Shown piece by piece: positions 1 to 8,035 of a DNA stretch of 64,000 bases. The notes below the pieces were generated by a model. The model was given only the letters and a program-made list of their open reading frames with translations. It searched no databases and was not told the origin of the DNA. The stretch covers positions 434,001 through 498,000 of the forward strand of contig JAXGYZ010000004.1 in NCBI GenBank assembly GCA_040772005.1, written 5' to 3'. Position 1 is the stretch's first letter. Every line of letters starts with the position of its first letter. Source of the DNA: MWBF01 sp040772005 (GTDB taxonomy: Bacteria; Chloroflexota; Anaerolineae; CG2-30-64-16). The position numbers and the translations under genes are program-made.

Positions 1-1
1 G

Positions 2-154
2 ACCGCGTACCTGCCCTTCGAGGGCGAGGGGCACGGTTTCCGCCGCGCCGAGAATATCAAGCGGTCGCTGGATGCCGAGCTCTACTTTTACAGCCGTATC
101 TTCGGCTTCGAGCTGGCGGACCCGGTCGAGCCGGTGCACATCGAGAACCTGTAG
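2..154 (+). CDS. S9 family peptidase, C-terminal fragment
   Basis: Only the last 50 codons are in the window; the gene starts before position 1. The visible peptide contains GEGHGFRRAENIKRSLDAE and ends IENL. The GHGF motif carries the catalytic histidine of prolyl-oligopeptidase family alpha/beta hydrolases (dipeptidyl aminopeptidase/acylaminoacyl peptidase type), and the following helix (RSLDAELYFYSRIFGFEL) is usual for their C-terminus. The reading frame is open from base 2 and ends in TAG. The HD gene follows after 9 bases, so the two may be cotranscribed. Family recognition is firm; the substrate cannot be told. Confidence 0.8.
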   Translation, partial: TAYLPFEGEGHGFRRAENIKRSLDAELYFYSRIFGFELADPVEPVHIENL

Positions 155-163
155 TGCCGTCAG

Positions 164-820
164 ATGCAAGACACACCCATCACGATTGAGGCGGCGCGCG
201 CGCTGTACGAGACGGGCGGCGGCGGGCACGATTTCGACCATGTGCTGCGCGTCCTGGCGACTGCGGAGCGCATCGCGCGGGCAGAAGGCGCGGACCTGGC
301 CGTCGTACGCACGGCCGCGCTGCTCCACGACATCGGGGAGAGCGAGGACCGCGCACGACATCACCTGCTGGGTGCGGAGCGGGCGCGCGTGCTGCTGGCC
401 GGCCAACCCGCAGACTTCGTGGACGCGGTCTGCCATGCCATCGAGGCGCACCGTTTCCGCGCGGACCCTGCCCCGCGCACCCTGGAGGCGCAGGTGCTCT
501 CCGATGCGGACAAGCTGGATGCCATCGGCGCGATCGGCATCGCGCGGGCGTTCGCGTATGCGGGCAGCCATGACACGGCGCTGTGGCGGATGAGTTGGCG
601 CGAGATCGCCGCGGCGGACGAAGATGCAGCCCACCGCGCGCAGCACGCGCCTGCGGACCTGGGCGCCGCGTACACGCCGGTCCACGAGTTCGTCTACAAG
701 CTGGATCGCATCCCGGAGCGGCTCTACACGGGCACGGCGCGCCGGATCGCCGCCGGGCGCCAGGCGTTCATGCACACTTTCTTCGACCGGCTCGACGCCG
801 AGGCGCAGGGGCAAGAATAG
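164..820 (+). CDS. HD-domain metal-dependent phosphohydrolase
   Basis: A 218-residue soluble protein with an HD-superfamily metal site: HDFDH at residues 22-26, LLHDIGE with the HD pair at 55-56, and a distal aspartate in the DADKLDAIGAIGI segment. This is the layout of small stand-alone HD hydrolases (YedJ-like) acting on nucleotides or other phosphoesters. The substrate is unknown. The ATG at 164 lies 9 bases after the S9 peptidase stop, without an obvious Shine-Dalgarno, suggesting translational coupling. A family A hairpin starts 6 bases after the stop codon. Confidence 0.85.
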   Translation: MQDTPITIEAARALYETGGGGHDFDHVLRVLATAERIARAEGADLAVVRTAALLHDIGESEDRARHHLLGAERARVLLAGQPADFVDAVCHAIEAHRFRADPAPRTLEAQVLSDADKLDAIGAIGIARAFAYAGSHDTALWRMSWREIAAADEDAAHRAQHAPADLGAAYTPVHEFVYKLDRIPERLYTGTARRIAAGRQAFMHTFFDRLDAEAQGQE

Positions 821-826
821 AATGTT

Positions 827-901
827 TTGAACCGCGAAGACGCAAAGGACGCTAAGGTTTCTATTATCTTTTTTAGCGATCTTCGCGCCTTCGCAGTTCA
901 A
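827..901. repeat. Family A palindromic repeat, copy 1
   Basis: Inverted repeat with a left arm starting TTGAACCGCGAAGACGCAAA, a T-rich loop (857-871) and a right arm ending CTTCGCAGTTCAA. It sits between the HD gene and the GxxExxY gene. Its right end supplies the TGA stop of the minus-strand GxxExxY gene. Four related copies are at 1305-1380, 1386-1461, 24638-24715 and, divergent, 60803-60883. Confidence 0.85.
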
Positions 902-1281
902 CGTCCGTGACTGTTGACCATGCGTTTGATGCCCTGCTTCATCACCGGCACGTGCCAGTTCAGCAGGAAGCCAACCTGGCAGTTCGTCAACTTCAGATAA
1001 GTCAGTAACTGAGCTTGATGGATGGGGAGGAGGCTGTCAACCGTCTTGTTTTCAATGATGACGCACTGATTCACCCGCATATCTATACGGTATGCCGCCT
1101 CTATCTCGATTCCCTCATATCTGATGGGCAACAACACCTCAGTTTCCACCAACGCCCCGCGCCAACAAAGCTCATGCTGCAAGCAACGCTGGTATGCTGA
1201 CTCCAACAATCCAGGGCCAAGAACCCGATGGACCTTGATTGCAGCATCAACGATGAGGGTGGCAGTCTGCTCAACATCCAT
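898..1281 (-). CDS. GxxExxY protein (PD-(D/E)XK nuclease-like), copy 1
   Basis: A 127-residue protein carrying the family signature GLLESAY at residues 24-30 and a later D-x(n)-ENK motif (DMRVNQCVIIENKT, about residues 67-80). These are the marks of the GxxExxY family, assigned to the PD-(D/E)XK nuclease fold; its function is not established. ATG at 1281 has GGAG 9 bases upstream. The gene is enclosed by family A hairpins: one downstream (827-901), whose end provides the stop codon, and two upstream (1305-1380, 1386-1461), the nearer 24 bases before the start. A paralogue with the motif at the identical residue numbers is at 27839-28231, enclosed by a different hairpin family. Confidence 0.85.
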   Translation of the reverse strand: MDVEQTATLIVDAAIKVHRVLGPGLLESAYQRCLQHELCWRGALVETEVLLPIRYEGIEIEAAYRIDMRVNQCVIIENKTVDSLLPIHQAQLLTYLKLTNCQVGFLLNWHVPVMKQGIKRMVNSHGR

Positions 1282-1304
1282 AGGGGATCACTCCAGAGGT
1301 TGGA

Positions 1305-1380
1305 TTGAACCGCGAAGACGCAAAGAACGCCAAGAGTAATAATAAGGAAACCTTAGCGTCCATCGCGTCTTCGCTGTTTC
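1305..1380. repeat. Family A palindromic repeat, copy 2
   Basis: Left arm TTGAACCGCGAAGACGCAAA, right arm CCTTAGCGTCCATCGCGTCT and on to about 1380; the right arm is diverged at its end. It lies 24 bases upstream of the GxxExxY start codon and almost abuts copy 3. Confidence 0.8.
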
Positions 1381-1385
1381 TTTCA

Positions 1386-1461
1386 GTTGAACCGCGAAGA
1401 CGCGAAGATCGCCAAGACCAAAAATCAAATCCTTAGCGATCTTCGCGTCTTCGCGGTTCAA
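1386..1461. repeat. Family A palindromic repeat, copy 3 (near-perfect)
   Basis: The best-preserved copy. Arms of about 30 bases (TTGAACCGCGAAGACGCGAA onward, and its complement ending at 1461) differ at only one or two positions around a loop of about 15 bases. Its right end directly abuts the TGA stop of the minus-strand lipoprotein gene (1462-1464), so it may also act as a terminator. Confidence 0.9.
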
Positions 1462-2862
1462 TCACGGTGTTGCGCTGATATCGATGACCTGTTGCGTTGT
1501 GCTGCCGGCGGTGACAACGACATCGGTCACGATCTTGCTGCCGGTGTAGTCGGGCAGCGCGACCTCGATATCATAAGTGCCCGCGGGCAGCAGCACCCGA
1601 GTGGGGTTTTCGGTGCGCCAGTCAGCCATCGTCTGCCGCTGGCCCGCGGGGTAGATGACGATGTCAACCTGCGGCGTGGCGCCATCCTGCGTCACGGTAA
1701 TCTCAAGCGTGCCGAACGAGAAGAGCACATCCTGGGAGGCCACGGTCCCGCTGATGACCTCCACCTCCTTGAGCCACTCCTCCGACTTCTCCGCCTGCAC
1801 CAACACATCGTACTTGCCGTCCGGCAGAACAAACTGCGCATCCGCGGCGCTGAGCTGGTCCACCACCTGCCGCTGCCCTGCCGGGTAGACGGTCACGCGC
1901 GCATTGCCTGCCAACTCGCCCGGGTTGCTGAACACACGCACGCGCAAGGTCGTCGCGGCTTCCAGGACCGCCTCAACCTGCGCGGCAACGGGCGCCGTCG
2001 CCAACTCGGAAACATCGGCAAAATCCTCCGGCGCGCCCACCGTCAAGCCCGGCGCATCGTAATCCCAGAAGCGCCATGTCACTTCCAGCCACGGCACAGG
2101 CTCGCCGTTCTCGCCTGCGGTGAGCAACGTCGCAGCCGCGCGATACACCCGGCCGCTCTCGGCTACCCAGTAGTTGACTGTCTGCCCAACCATCAGGGGC
2201 GCAAGTTGGGTTTCGAGCGCGGCGCGTGATTCGGCATCTGTCGTGACGACAGACGCGCTGGCTTTCACCAGGCGCTCGATGGTGGCCGGAGTGAAGGCCG
2301 CCTGCATCTGCACAGTGGCCTCCGGCACACCCTGGACAGGATCCAGTTCACCGCGGGCCTGCGCGTCGGCCAGTGGATAGAGCCGCAGCACCGCAAAGGG
2401 CGATGTCAGCCCATACGCGGCATCGAACCCGACACCGGGCCAGCGCGTCCAGACCACATCGGTCGCGGCGCGCGTATAGCTGTGCATGGCGCCGCCGCCG
2501 GCTCCCGCGGCCGCAACAATCAGTTCCTCCGGCGTGTCCTCACCGTGCCGCGTCGACTGCGACCACATGCCGCCGCTGTACTGCCCCATCACCACGCTAT
2601 ACGGTTCCTCCGTTGCGCCCGCAGGACGTAAAGTCACTTCATAGCGAAACGCGGCGGGGAGGGTGAGGAGTTCTGGCTCCACGGGCGGGAGGACGGTCGC
2701 GGTCGGGGGCGGACCGGCAGTCGCGACCGCCTCAGCCGTTGCGACCGGCGTCGCGACAGGCGTCGGGGCAGGCGAGGGTTCTGAGCTACAGGCCATGAGG
2801 CTTACCACCAACAGAAGGGGCAGCAGGCCGCGCAAGGCACGCGCAAGAGACGATGAGTCCAT
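1462..2862 (-). CDS. Secreted lipoprotein with two tandem PEGA-like repeats
   Basis: A 466-residue predicted lipoprotein. The N-terminus has a basic/hydrophobic signal (LARALRGLLPLLLVVSLMAC) with an LMAC lipobox, then a Pro/Ala/Thr-rich linker. The middle resembles LppX/LprG-type lipoprotein domains (weak inference). The C-terminus has two tandem beta-domains, each with the same motif YPAGQRQ followed by a ...LPxGxYDVxV-type turn, as in PEGA or carboxypeptidase-regulatory-like domains. ATG 2862 was preferred over the upstream TTG at 2874 because GGAG lies 6-7 bases before it. The function is unknown; it is presumably a membrane-anchored, outward-facing ligand-binding protein. Confidence 0.75.
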   Translation of the reverse strand: MDSSSLARALRGLLPLLLVVSLMACSSEPSPAPTPVATPVATAEAVATAGPPPTATVLPPVEPELLTLPAAFRYEVTLRPAGATEEPYSVVMGQYSGGMWSQSTRHGEDTPEELIVAAAGAGGGAMHSYTRAATDVVWTRWPGVGFDAAYGLTSPFAVLRLYPLADAQARGELDPVQGVPEATVQMQAAFTPATIERLVKASASVVTTDAESRAALETQLAPLMVGQTVNYWVAESGRVYRAAATLLTAGENGEPVPWLEVTWRFWDYDAPGLTVGAPEDFADVSELATAPVAAQVEAVLEAATTLRVRVFSNPGELAGNARVTVYPAGQRQVVDQLSAADAQFVLPDGKYDVLVQAEKSEEWLKEVEVISGTVASQDVLFSFGTLEITVTQDGATPQVDIVIYPAGQRQTMADWRTENPTRVLLPAGTYDIEVALPDYTGSKIVTDVVVTAGSTTQQVIDISATP

Positions 2863-3065
2863 GAGCAACTCCAACCAGAGTCAGACAGACAGATGAATGC
2901 TGTAAGAATACGGATTATAAATGACGAAACGGATGAAGGGCAAAAGGCAGACACAGAAACACAGAAAGGGCGACCAGCCCAACAGAGCCATATACAGAAA
3001 TCTCTTGAGGACTGGAGTCGAGGCTCCAGCTATACTTGAAATCGCTGTCGACCGGCCTTCTCGCG

Positions 3066-3094
3066 TTGACACCCACCCGAGCACCGGATAGAAT
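3066..3094 (+). promoter_or_regulatory. Sigma-70-type promoter for the MscS channel
   Basis: TTGACA (3066-3071), 17-base spacer, TAGAAT (3089-3094). The start codon at 3122 lies 27 bases downstream of the -10. Confidence 0.75.
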
Positions 3095-3121
3095 CGGGCT
3101 GTCGTGAGGAGCGACTTCTAC

Positions 3122-3916
3122 ATGTTTACCACTGCATTCTGGCAGGACAATCACTGGCAGGCGTTCGCGCTGCGCCTCGTGCTGCTGGGGGTCACATGGC
3201 TCGCAGTCTGGCTCGTAGTGCGCTATATCGGGCGTTGGGTCTTCCGCCTGATCCTGCGGTCGCGCGGGTTCACGGACGACGACGGCGGCTTCACGCTGCT
3301 CCGGCGCACGCTCAAGGCCCTGGTCATCATCACCGGCATCCTGAGCTCGCTGGCGATCCTGGGCCTGACCCCGCTGCTGGCCAGCACGCTGACCACCATC
3401 GGTATCGTGGGCATCATGGTCGGCCTGGCCGTCAAGGATGTCGCGGCCAACTTCGTGTCGGGCGTACTGCTGCTCTTTGACCGCCCCTTCAGCCTGGACG
3501 ATTTCGTGTCCGCGGGCAACGTGCAGGGCAACGTCGAAGTCATCTCGCTCCGCAGCACGCGCATCCGCACACCCGATGGCCCGGTCGTGACCATTCCCAA
3601 CAGCGTCATCGCAGCCAACGCGATCACGAATTACTCGTTGAGCCGCGCGCGGCGCGTCGAACTGGCGTGGAAGCTGCCGCTGGCTGCCGACATCGACGCG
3701 GCCACCCGGACGCTGCTGGAGCTGGCGACCGCCGATGCGCGTGTGGTTAATACCCCGCCGCCCGCGGTGATTATCGGGGATGTGCGCGACGATTCGTTCG
3801 ATTTGCGGTTAGTCACCTATGTGCAGAGCGAAGACTGGCAAACTGCCCAGTCCGACCTGAAACGCGCGCTGGTCACGCGGCTGGCGCAGCAGAAGAGCCA
3901 GGGACAGCCAACCTGA
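3122..3916 (+). CDS. MscS-type small-conductance mechanosensitive channel
   Basis: A 264-residue membrane protein of the length of E. coli MscS. Hydrophobic helices lie near residues 14-34, 65-85 and 88-112. The third contains the pore-lining pattern and runs into the family motif NFVSGVLLLFDRPFSLDDFV. A beta-rich cytoplasmic domain follows (STRIRTPDGPVVTIPNS). It releases solutes on hypo-osmotic shock in the cytoplasmic membrane. ATG 3122 was chosen over GTG 3104 because GAGGAG (3106-3111) is spaced 10 bases before it. Confidence 0.9.
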   Translation: MFTTAFWQDNHWQAFALRLVLLGVTWLAVWLVVRYIGRWVFRLILRSRGFTDDDGGFTLLRRTLKALVIITGILSSLAILGLTPLLASTLTTIGIVGIMVGLAVKDVAANFVSGVLLLFDRPFSLDDFVSAGNVQGNVEVISLRSTRIRTPDGPVVTIPNSVIAANAITNYSLSRARRVELAWKLPLAADIDAATRTLLELATADARVVNTPPPAVIIGDVRDDSFDLRLVTYVQSEDWQTAQSDLKRALVTRLAQQKSQGQPT

Positions 3917-4008
3917 ACCTGTCGGATCATCGTGGATTGTACAAGGCCGCATCGGGCCTTTCGTGTGATCCATGTATTCCGTGGTTGCATATAGAAGGAG
4001 CATTTCAC

Positions 4009-4473
4009 ATGGCCGAAATCACCGCCAAGCGCGGGTTATTTTTCGAGGAGTTCAACGTCGGTGACACCGTGACCTCGCAGGGGCGGACGATCACCGAGGC
4101 AGATATCGTGGCCTTCGCCGCGCTCAGCGGCGACTGGAACCCCATCCACACCGACGCCGAACACGCCAAGCAGGGCATGTTCGGGGAGCGTATCGCCCAC
4201 GGCCTGCTGGGCCTGTCGGTCGCAACCGGCCTGGCCATGCAGTTGGGCTTCATCACCGAGACCGCGATGGCCTTCCGCGCGTTGGAATGGAAATTCCGCG
4301 GGGTCATCAAGATCGGCGATACGATTCACATGCGTGCGGAAGTCACCGAGAAGAAGGCCGTGCCCCGGCTCGGCGGCGGACTCGTCATCTTCAATGTCGA
4401 GGTCATCAACCAGCGCGGGGAAGTCACCCAGCAGGGGACGTGGAGCATGATCATCAAGCTGCAGGGGGCTTAA
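4009..4473 (+). CDS. MaoC-like (R)-specific enoyl-CoA hydratase family protein
   Basis: A 154-residue hot-dog-fold protein. The (R)-hydratase motif is present as FAALSGDWNPIHTDAEHA (residues 36-53), with catalytic Asp42 and His47, followed by FGERIAHGLLGLSV. It would hydrate enoyl-CoA or a similar thioester in the cytoplasm. ATG 4009 is preceded by AAGGAG at a good distance, while the open frame before it lacks a ribosome site. It converges on hutI with only 3 bases between the two stop codons. Confidence 0.88.
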   Translation: MAEITAKRGLFFEEFNVGDTVTSQGRTITEADIVAFAALSGDWNPIHTDAEHAKQGMFGERIAHGLLGLSVATGLAMQLGFITETAMAFRALEWKFRGVIKIGDTIHMRAEVTEKKAVPRLGGGLVIFNVEVINQRGEVTQQGTWSMIIKLQGA

Positions 4474-4476
4474 TCG

Positions 4477-5751
4477 TTACACTAACCTGCCCCGCTTGAC
4501 CACCTGCGCGGCGAGGTTGGTCCCGAAACGGTAGCCCAACATGCGGTAGTCGTCCGTATCGAGGATGACCAGGTCGGCCAGCTTGCCCGGCTCGATGCTC
4601 CCCACCAGGCTCCCCAGGCCGACCGCATACGCGGCATTGAGCGTTGCGGCGGTGAGCGCCTCCGCAGGCAGCAGCCGCATGTAGCGGCAGGCCAGGGCGA
4701 CCATGAACTGCATGTTCTCGCACCAGCACGTGCCGGGATTGAGGTCGGTCGCGAGGGCCAGCGCACCCCCCTGGTCGATGAGCGCGCGCGCCGGGGTGTA
4801 ATCGTGCTGCGCCAGGCCGAACGGCGTGCCGGGCAGCGCAACACCGATGGTGTTGGACGCCGCGAGCGCAGCGACATGCTCCGGCGGGGTGGTCACAATG
4901 TGATCCGCCGAGGCTGCGGCCAGCTCCACAGCCAGCAGCGCGCCACCGAGCGGCGCAAACTCGTCCACGTGAATCTTCAGGCCGAAGCCCAACCGCTGCG
5001 CAGCGGCCAGGATCCGTCGCGACTGAGCGAGGTCAAACGCCCCGTTCTCGCAGAATACATCGCAGAAGATGGGCCACGCGGCCGGCGCGGCCGGCCACGC
5101 GGCGCGTAGCGTCTGCCAGCGCGCCCAGGCCGCCGGCAGCATCTCATCGACCACGAGGGCAACATACGCATGGGGCCGCTCGCGGTACTCTGCCGGAATG
5201 GCATGCGCGCCCAGGAACGTCGGCACGAGGTCCACGGGATGCGTGCGCTGCAATTCGGCCAGCGCGTCGAGCTGCTTAAGTTCGTCGGGCACGTTCAGCC
5301 CGTAGCCCGTCTTGGCCTCGGCGGTGGTTGTGCCATGCGCCAGCATCCGGTCGAGCCGGTCGCGTGTCTCCACGACGAGCTGCGCCAGCGAGGCGGCGCG
5401 CGTGTCGGCCACCGTGCGCACGATGCCGCCGCCCGCAGCCATGATCTCCATGTAGGTCGCGCCGCCGATGCGCATCTCGAATTCCGCCGCGCGGTGGCCC
5501 GCCCAGGGCAGGTGCGTGTGCGGGTCCACGAAGCCGGGGATGACTGCGCGGCCACCGGCGTCCAGGGTTTGCGCGGCGCTGAAACGCTCCGTCAGTTCCC
5601 GGCTGGAGCCCACGGCGACAATGCGCCCGTCCGCGGCCGCGACCGCAGCATCCGTGATGACGGTGAGTTCCCGCATGGCCGGCCCGCGCCGCGGCCCGCC
5701 CGCGGGCGTGACAAGCTGGCCGATGTTGTGGATGAGCAGATCAGCGTGCAT
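4477..5751 (-). CDS. hutI: Imidazolonepropionase
   Basis: A 424-residue amidohydrolase-fold enzyme converting 4-imidazolone-5-propionate to N-formimidoyl-glutamate in histidine degradation. It has the metal motif PGFVDPHTHLPWAG, the segment MEIMAAGGGIVRTV, a second metal histidine in LGAHAIP, KIHVDEFA and ATDLNPG, all in the order and at the length usual for HutI. The open frame continues upstream to 6498, but ATG 5751 is preceded by GGGAGG and matches the family N-terminus. No other hut gene is in the window, so it is isolated from the rest of its pathway. Confidence 0.92.
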   Translation of the reverse strand: MHADLLIHNIGQLVTPAGGPRRGPAMRELTVITDAAVAAADGRIVAVGSSRELTERFSAAQTLDAGGRAVIPGFVDPHTHLPWAGHRAAEFEMRIGGATYMEIMAAGGGIVRTVADTRAASLAQLVVETRDRLDRMLAHGTTTAEAKTGYGLNVPDELKQLDALAELQRTHPVDLVPTFLGAHAIPAEYRERPHAYVALVVDEMLPAAWARWQTLRAAWPAAPAAWPIFCDVFCENGAFDLAQSRRILAAAQRLGFGLKIHVDEFAPLGGALLAVELAAASADHIVTTPPEHVAALAASNTIGVALPGTPFGLAQHDYTPARALIDQGGALALATDLNPGTCWCENMQFMVALACRYMRLLPAEALTAATLNAAYAVGLGSLVGSIEPGKLADLVILDTDDYRMLGYRFGTNLAAQVVKRGRLV

Positions 5752-5824
5752 GGCGGCCTCCCTGGGTGGATGATGGGCATCATAGCCCGCGCGCCGCGCG
5801 GTGTCAACCGCCGGACGCGGAACG

Positions 5825-5853
5825 TTGGACATCGACGTAGGGTATGTTACAAT
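5825..5853 (+). promoter_or_regulatory. Promoter for holB-ricT, with a possible leaderless 10-codon ORF
   Basis: TTGGAC (5825-5830), 17-base spacer, TACAAT (5848-5853). Transcription would start about 5860, next to an ATG at 5861 that opens a 10-codon reading frame (MQHLWNKPAW) whose TGA (5891-5893) overlaps the start of holB (5887). It may be a leaderless coupling peptide or just chance. Confidence 0.65.
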
Positions 5854-5886
5854 AGCCGCCATGCAACACCTCTGGAACAAGCCCGC

Positions 5887-6870
5887 ATGGTGAGCTGGCC
5901 CGTCGTCGGCCACGAGTGGGCGCTCGACCTGCTCGGCCAGGCCATCCGCAGCGGGCGGCCCAGTCACGCCTACCTGTTCACCGGCCCGGCCGCCGTCGGC
6001 AAGACGACAGTCGCGCGCGCGGTGGCACAGGGGCTGGTGTGCGAGCGCGGGGCAGGCCCGCCGTGCGGCGTCTGCCCAACCTGCCGCCGCGTGGCCGAGG
6101 GCCGCTATCCGGATGTCCAACTGGTCAAGGCCGAGAAAAACACCATCCAGATCGACCAGGTGCGCAGCCTGCAAGCGGACGCAGCCATTGCGCCGCTGGA
6201 GGGCAGGCGCAAGGTGTTCATCATCCGCGAGATCGAGCGCGCCACGCCGCCCGCGGCCAACGCGCTGCTCAAAACCCTGGAGGAGCCGGCCCCGCACGTC
6301 GTTCTGCTGCTGACCAGCAACCGGCGTGACCAGGTCCTGCCGACGATTCTCTCGCGCTGCCAGATCATGGGGCTGCGGCCTATGCCGCTCGACCAGCTTC
6401 AGGCCGCACTGGAGACGCGCTGGGGCCTGGACGAAGAGCGCGCGCGGCTGCTCGCGCGGCTCAGCGCGGGGCGGCTGGGCTGGGCCGTGGCGGCCCATAC
6501 CGATCCCGAATTATGGGACCGGCGCACCCGGCATCTCGATGATCTGCTTGGCCTGCTCGCCGGCAACGCGATCGCGCGGCTGGCCTATGCCGAAAAACTG
6601 AGCCGGGCCGACGATGTCGAAACAGTGTTGGGGCTGTGGGCCACCTGGTGGCGCGATGTCCTGCTCGTCCAGCAGCGCATACCCGAAGCGGTGCTCAACC
6701 TTGACCGCAGGCCGCAACTGCTCCAGCAGGCCGAGTTATTCGGCACAGAACAGGTGCAGCTCGCGCTCGCCGACCTCATGCAGACGCTGCATCGCATCCG
6801 CGCCAACGTGAACTTGCGCCTGGCGCTGGATGTCTTGCTGCTGCGTCTCCCAAAGCCAGCCGTCGTGTGA
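5887..6870 (+). CDS. holB: DNA polymerase III delta-prime subunit (clamp-loader ATPase)
   Basis: A 327-residue AAA+ clamp-loader subunit. It shows the start VVGHEWALDLLGQ, a P-loop FTGPAAVGKTT (about residues 30-40), a zinc-binding CERGAGPPCGVCPTCRRV, a Walker-B-like FIIREIERA, the NALLKTLEEP sensor region and ILSRCQ (SRC arginine-finger motif). The length favours delta-prime over the longer DnaX gamma/tau, although the P-loop is intact. It loads the sliding clamp onto primed DNA. The following ricT gene is 31 bases away; holB next to a RicT/YaaT gene is a widely conserved pair. Confidence 0.88.
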   Translation: MVSWPVVGHEWALDLLGQAIRSGRPSHAYLFTGPAAVGKTTVARAVAQGLVCERGAGPPCGVCPTCRRVAEGRYPDVQLVKAEKNTIQIDQVRSLQADAAIAPLEGRRKVFIIREIERATPPAANALLKTLEEPAPHVVLLLTSNRRDQVLPTILSRCQIMGLRPMPLDQLQAALETRWGLDEERARLLARLSAGRLGWAVAAHTDPELWDRRTRHLDDLLGLLAGNAIARLAYAEKLSRADDVETVLGLWATWWRDVLLVQQRIPEAVLNLDRRPQLLQQAELFGTEQVQLALADLMQTLHRIRANVNLRLALDVLLLRLPKPAVV

Positions 6871-6901
6871 GCACAATCCCAAGTTACGAGGAGTGACCGC
6901 A

Positions 6902-7966
6902 ATGCCTGTCATTGTGGGCGTGGCCTTCAGGCCCGTTACTAAAATATACTACTTCGATCCGGCCGGAGTTGAAGACCTGGCAGCCGGGGAATATGTCGTC
7001 GTAGAGACCTCGCGCGGGCGGACGCTGGGCGAGGTGGCCCTCTCTGCACGCACGGTGGGCGCAGACGAAATCAGCGGCACACTCAAGCCGGTCGTGCGCC
7101 GCGCGACCGCCTGGGACATGGTGCAGAACGACCAGATGATACACCGCGAGCCGGAGGCGCTGGCCATCTGCAAGCAACGGGCCGCGGCCCTGCGCATGGA
7201 CATCAAGGTAGTCAAGGTCGAGTTCAGCTTCGACGGAGCCAGCGCAGTGGTGTACTTCACCTCGGAGCAGCGCGTGGACTTCCGCAACCTCGTGCATGAC
7301 CTGTCACAGGCGCTGCGCACGCGCGTGGAGATGCGCCAGGTGGGCGTGCGCGACGAAGCCAAGTTCATCGGTGGATTCGGCAAATGCGGCCGCGAGCTAT
7401 GCTGCGCGTCGTGGCTGCGCGAGTTCACGCCCGTCTCCATCAAGATGGCGAAGGCCCAGGACCTGCCGCTCAACGCGCCGGAAGTCTCAGGCTTATGCGG
7501 CCGCCTGCTTTGCTGCCTGTCCTACGAGAACGACTTCTACACCGAGGCGCGCAAGCAGATGCCGCGCATCAACAGCATGATCGAAACGCCGCAGGGCGTG
7601 GGCAAGGTCAAGCAGGTCCATGTACTGGCGAACTCGATCAGCGTGCTGGTGGAGGGGCCGAACGACTCACGGCAGATGGTGGATATGGCCGTGCCGGAGC
7701 CAGGAATCGATCTGCGCACCCGGCCGCGCCCTGCGGGCATGGCAGTCTCGCCTGAAATGCTGGAGGGGCTGGCCGAAGCCCCGCTGACGACGGAAGACGT
7801 GGACGCGGCAGAAGCAGGCGTTGAGACTGCCATCGAGCCAACTGCCCGCACAGCAGACGCGGCATCCACGCAGGGCGACCGGCCCACAGGCACGCGGGAG
7901 ACGCCTGGCGGCGCAGCCCCCACAGGCCCGCGCCGCCCGCGCTCGCGGCGCCGCAAGCGCACATAG
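6902..7966 (+). CDS. ricT: PSP1-domain protein, RicT/YaaT family
   Basis: A 354-residue protein whose PSP1 domain covers about residues 1-270. It contains the cysteine motifs CGRELCCASW and CGRLLCCLSYE that bind iron-sulfur clusters in the RicAFT (Y-complex) proteins of Bacillus, which promote RNase Y-dependent mRNA maturation. The last 80 residues are low-complexity Ala/Pro/Thr with a very basic end (RRPRSRRRKRT), perhaps RNA- or ribosome-binding. GAGGAG (6888-6893) precedes the ATG by 8 bases. A stem-loop follows at 7985-8010. Confidence 0.9.
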   Translation: MPVIVGVAFRPVTKIYYFDPAGVEDLAAGEYVVVETSRGRTLGEVALSARTVGADEISGTLKPVVRRATAWDMVQNDQMIHREPEALAICKQRAAALRMDIKVVKVEFSFDGASAVVYFTSEQRVDFRNLVHDLSQALRTRVEMRQVGVRDEAKFIGGFGKCGRELCCASWLREFTPVSIKMAKAQDLPLNAPEVSGLCGRLLCCLSYENDFYTEARKQMPRINSMIETPQGVGKVKQVHVLANSISVLVEGPNDSRQMVDMAVPEPGIDLRTRPRPAGMAVSPEMLEGLAEAPLTTEDVDAAEAGVETAIEPTARTADAASTQGDRPTGTRETPGGAAPTGPRRPRSRRRKRT

Positions 7967-7984
7967 CAGCTTGCTGAGAACAAA

Positions 7985-8010
7985 CAAGCGGGCAGTTGGC
8001 TGCCCGCTTG
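7985..8010. terminator. Stem-loop between convergent ricT and spoVS
   Basis: Perfect 11-bp stem CAAGCGGGCAG / CTGCCCGCTTG with a TTGG loop. There is no T-run, so intrinsic termination is uncertain. It sits between two converging genes. Confidence 0.6.
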
Positions 8011-8035
8011 TGCTTATGCAGTATTCCTGTACGGA

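Noticed and set aside
5170..6870. 566-codon version of holB starting at 5170
   Set aside because: The extra N-terminus is antisense to hutI; the clamp-loader homology starts at 5887.
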